Notes under the pieces: generated by a model | Told to the model about the DNA's origin: nothing | What the model saw: only the letters and a program-made list of their open reading frames with translations | Databases searched by the model: none | Shown here: in pieces, positions 61,707 to 64,000 of the stretch | How the letters are laid out: every line of letters begins with the position of its first letter | How positions within the stretch are numbered: position 1 is the stretch's first letter | Translations under genes and position numbers: made by a program | Source of the DNA: Actinobacteria bacterium OV320 | GTDB lineage: Bacteria; Actinomycetota; Actinomycetes; Streptomycetales; Streptomycetaceae | Length of the DNA stretch: 64,000 nt | Assembly (NCBI GenBank): GCA_001298545.1 | Contig: LJCX01000021.1 | Location: forward strand, 62,001 to 126,000 | Direction of reading: 5' to 3'

Positions 61707-62687
61707 GTGCAGGAGACGCGCCTCGACACCGCCCGTATCCGGGCGGCTCGCCGCATGATCGACCCGGTGTTCCTCGACACTCCGCTGTACCGCTGCGAGG
61801 CGCTGGAGCCCCGGCTCGGGTGCACCGTGAGCATCAAGCTCGAAACGGCGAACCCCGTCCGCAGCTTCAAAGCACGCGGCACCGAGGTCGTCGCGAGCCT
61901 GCTCGCCGACCACGGCCCCCGAGCCGTGGTGTGCGCCAGCGCGGGCAACCTCGGCCAGGCCCTCGCCTGGTCCGGCCGCTCCCGGGGGCTCGAGGTCACC
62001 GTCGTGGCATCCCGCTTCGCGTCCGCGGCCAAGCTTGATCGCATCCGCGCGCTCGAAGCCGGTCTTGAGCTGGTGGACGGCGACTTCGAGATGGCTCGCG
62101 AGCGGGCGGTGGCGGTCGCGCGGCACGAGGGCATCCGGCTGGTCGAGGACAGTCTGGACATCGAGACCTGTGAGGGCGCGGCGACCATCGGCCTGGAACT
62201 GGTGGACAGGGCGCCGTCGTTCGACACGGTCCTGATCGCTCTCGGCGGCGGGGCGCTGGCCACCGGGGTGGGCCACGTGGTGAAGGCCTTGGCGCCCGAG
62301 GTCGAGGTGGTCTGCATCCAGCCGCTGGGCGCACCGGCGATGACACACTCGTGGCGCCGACGGAGCGTCGTCACCACCGACTCGACCGACACCATCGCCG
62401 ACGGTGTCGCCGGCCGACGCCCCATCCCGGCCGTCCTGGACGACCTGCTCCTGGTCGCCGACGACGCCGTCCTGGTCGAGGAGGCGTCGATCATCGCCGG
62501 TATGAGGATGCTCCTGGACCACGCCGGCCTCGTCGTCGAACCGTCGGCCGCGCTCGGCATCGCGGCGATCCTCGAAAACCGTGACCGCTTCGCCGGCCGG
62601 CACGTGGCCACCGTCGTGTGCGGCAGCAATGTCGACGTGGACGCCTATCGCCGCTGGGTCAATACGCCTTTCACGAGCAGGCCTTGA
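61707..62687 (+). CDS. PLP-dependent threonine-dehydratase-like (fold II) enzyme
   Basis: Protein of 326 residues. PLP lysine K55 sits in VRSFKARGTE, the classic SFKxRG motif of serine/threonine dehydratases. SAGNLGQALAW and the phosphate-binding IALGGGALATG follow, and the end is VVCGSNVD. There is no ACT regulatory domain, so it resembles the short catabolic type or serine racemase-like enzymes. GTG 61707 is used because no in-frame ATG precedes the conserved start; no clear ribosome site is seen, so it may be leaderless. Confidence 0.85.
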   Translation: MQETRLDTARIRAARRMIDPVFLDTPLYRCEALEPRLGCTVSIKLETANPVRSFKARGTEVVASLLADHGPRAVVCASAGNLGQALAWSGRSRGLEVTVVASRFASAAKLDRIRALEAGLELVDGDFEMARERAVAVARHEGIRLVEDSLDIETCEGAATIGLELVDRAPSFDTVLIALGGGALATGVGHVVKALAPEVEVVCIQPLGAPAMTHSWRRRSVVTTDSTDTIADGVAGRRPIPAVLDDLLLVADDAVLVEEASIIAGMRMLLDHAGLVVEPSAALGIAAILENRDRFAGRHVATVVCGSNVDVDAYRRWVNTPFTSRP

Positions 62688-62763
62688 CGATTTTCCCCCC
62701 GGATGCGCCGCCTTCGGCCTCCTGCTGAGGGTCGAGGATCTGTCGCGCGGCGGTCGTCGTACG

Positions 62764-64000
62764 TCAGCGCACGGTGGGGATCGCCCCGCCCTCGACCCGT
62801 GTCACCTGGACGCCCGGCAGGCCGGTGCCCCATCGGCCGGCGATGCCCGCGAGCCGTTCCGCGTCGAGCGGTGTGTGCCCCAGCCCGATGGCGTAGCGCA
62901 CGCTCGCGGCCCCCTCGGCGGATGCGGGCCCGGGGGCCAGGGGCCGGGGCCAGGCGTGCGCGTCCCGCACCCCCGCCTCCCGCAACGCCCTGAGCAGCGC
63001 GCGCATCCGTCCGCGTACGCGCCCGTTGAGCTCGTCGAAGGCTTCTTCCCCCTGCCGACGCGGGACTGTCACGACGGCCCAGGCCGCGTGCCGTCGGTGC
63101 AGGGGCGGCGGGCAGAGCAGCTCGGGCCAGGGATCCGTGCCGGACTCGGCCGCGCTCTCCACCGTCTCCCAGGCCCGGTAGAGCTCCTGACTCAGCAGGT
63201 CCCGGCCCTGCGGGCCGACCTGTTCGGTGCAGGAGCGCACGGGGGCGCTGGGCGTCAGCACGGTCACGGCCGCGTCGGTCCCGCGGCCCTCCGGGGCGAG
63301 ACCGACGGGCTCCCGCCAGTCCCACGCGGCCCAGGTGCCGAAGAACCGGCGCAGCAGATCGCCGGAGTCCACATGGTCCGGGGACCCACGGACCGTGAGA
63401 GCCGCAAGCACCGCCCAGGCCACTCCGGGCAGGCCGCCGAACGGCGCCCCGTCCAGGCCGCGCGCCCGCGCCCACGCCTTCACTCCTCGTGCCAGCACCA
63501 CGAATTGGTGCCGTCGGTGGACGCCCACGGCCGTCAGGAGAGCCTCCGCGTCGGAGACCGAGCTGAGCGCGATCGCCGCCTCTTCCCCCAGTTCGGCCCG
63601 CCGGGCCGGCGCGTCCTTTGCCGGTGTCGACCCCGTGGCCACGACCACCAGATCCACGTCGAGGCCGCCGAAGTGGAACCGCAGACCCGGCACGCGCGCG
63701 CCGACGACCTCGCGCATCCGCTCGACGCCCGGCAGCGCCGCCGCGACCCGCTCCCGTACGGCCGCGAGGTCCACGGCGCCGGGCAGCGCCGCGACGACGT
63801 CGACATCGGATCCGGCGAGCGCGCAGCCCATGCGCCGCGACCCCGCGAGACGGACGGCTCCCTCGCCGAGCGCGTCCGTCAGGCGCCGCACGACCTCCTC
63901 GGCCGCCGCGTCGTCCGGGGCGGGCCGGACGGCCGCGTCGGCGGCGGGGGCGGCCCAGTCCTCCCACCCGCGGTCGGGCCTGCCGAGGGCAGGCTCGGGA
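62764..64000 (-). CDS. Poly(A)-polymerase-like nucleotidyltransferase, truncated by window edge
   Basis: The frame is open from the right edge of the window to a stop at 62764, so the N-terminus is missing (a GTG at 63891 is internal to a continuing Ala/Asp-rich frame). The polymerase-beta-type motif is RLAGSRRMGCALAGSDVDVV with the catalytic DxD, and a third acid is in LDVDLVVV. The central domain VKAWARARGLDGAPFGGLPG is like eukaryotic-type poly(A) polymerases. The last ~100 residues are an added domain of unknown type. It should add nucleotides to RNA ends or modify another nucleotide acceptor. Confidence 0.8.
   Translation of the reverse strand, partial: PEPALGRPDRGWEDWAAPAADAAVRPAPDDAAAEEVVRRLTDALGEGAVRLAGSRRMGCALAGSDVDVVAALPGAVDLAAVRERVAAALPGVERMREVVGARVPGLRFHFGGLDVDLVVVATGSTPAKDAPARRAELGEEAAIALSSVSDAEALLTAVGVHRRHQFVVLARGVKAWARARGLDGAPFGGLPGVAWAVLAALTVRGSPDHVDSGDLLRRFFGTWAAWDWREPVGLAPEGRGTDAAVTVLTPSAPVRSCTEQVGPQGRDLLSQELYRAWETVESAAESGTDPWPELLCPPPLHRRHAAWAVVTVPRRQGEEAFDELNGRVRGRMRALLRALREAGVRDAHAWPRPLAPGPASAEGAASVRYAIGLGHTPLDAERLAGIAGRWGTGLPGVQVTRVEGGAIPTVR

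Noticed and set aside
1..64000. tRNA, rRNA or riboswitch genes
   Set aside because: No cloverleaf, rRNA-like stretch or known riboswitch core was recognised by eye; covariance searches were not possible.

Overview
The window is very GC-rich, dense in genes, and shows strong third-position G/C bias, with GTG and TTG starts and four-base ATGA/GTGA overlaps. Together with the gene families (NB-ARC/TPR and PucR regulators, TerD, twin-arginine exported enzymes, large LamG/GH43 secreted enzymes, STM401x and SWIM/VWA/MoxR clusters) this points to a Streptomyces or close actinomycete chromosome, probably an arm or accessory-rich region. I see no rRNA, tRNA or CRISPR array.

Layout. 1-10.7 kb: edge-truncated ferric-reductase-like membrane flavoprotein, an OmpR/histidine kinase pair, a P450, a PASTA membrane protein, a flavin reductase, a protein with a strict Ser-x-x repeat, an AraC regulator and a large NB-ARC/TPR regulator. 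11-20 kb: a tightly coupled SWIM / VWA / MoxR ATPase / DUF5682 operon (the same four families as the uncharacterised E. coli yehLMPQ genes) with a convergent leucine-rich-variant repeat gene. 20-28.5 kb: a 1728-residue secreted enzyme with two GH43 and two LamG modules, a PucR regulator and a Tat-exported FAD dehydrogenase. 28.6-32 kb: pyruvate carboxylase interrupted by a single in-frame amber codon. 32-40 kb: an orphan STM4015-type protein, an M23 peptidase, a trypsin/alpha-beta-hydrolase fusion divergent from a leishmanolysin-like metalloprotease, a double-GNAT protein, a lone FAD-binding-domain protein and an internally deleted tnpB relic. 40-45.3 kb: the STM4015-4014-4013-4012-4011 gene set (LRR protein, ATP-grasp enzyme, AlkP-like hydrolase, two radical SAM enzymes), an uncharacterised conserved system. 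45.3-54.2 kb: a galactan-use locus (GH30, GH42, ABC importer) read divergently from a LacI-family repressor gene, with two matching perfect palindromic operators between them. 54.2-64 kb: an acyltransferase flanked by decaying repeats, a broken RavA/ViaA (MoxR/VWA) pair, a NarL-type two-component system, tatA, terD, a truncated reductase relic, a coiled-coil/winged-helix protein, a PLP enzyme and an edge-truncated poly(A)-polymerase-like nucleotidyltransferase.

How genes work together. The galactan locus reads as one regulon: GH30 and the GH42 beta-galactosidase release galactose or galacto-oligosaccharides that the binding protein and two permeases import, under LacI control; no ATPase gene is present, so a shared MsiK-type ATPase elsewhere is likely. 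The two most interesting undescribed systems are the STM401x cluster, whose two LRR paralogues end in the same RYVAxGE tail, and the SWIM/VWA/MoxR/DUF5682 operon. The window also carries clear decay: pyc (one nonsense codon), ravA/viaA (nonsense, frameshifts and a probable fusion deletion), tnpB and a reductase fragment.
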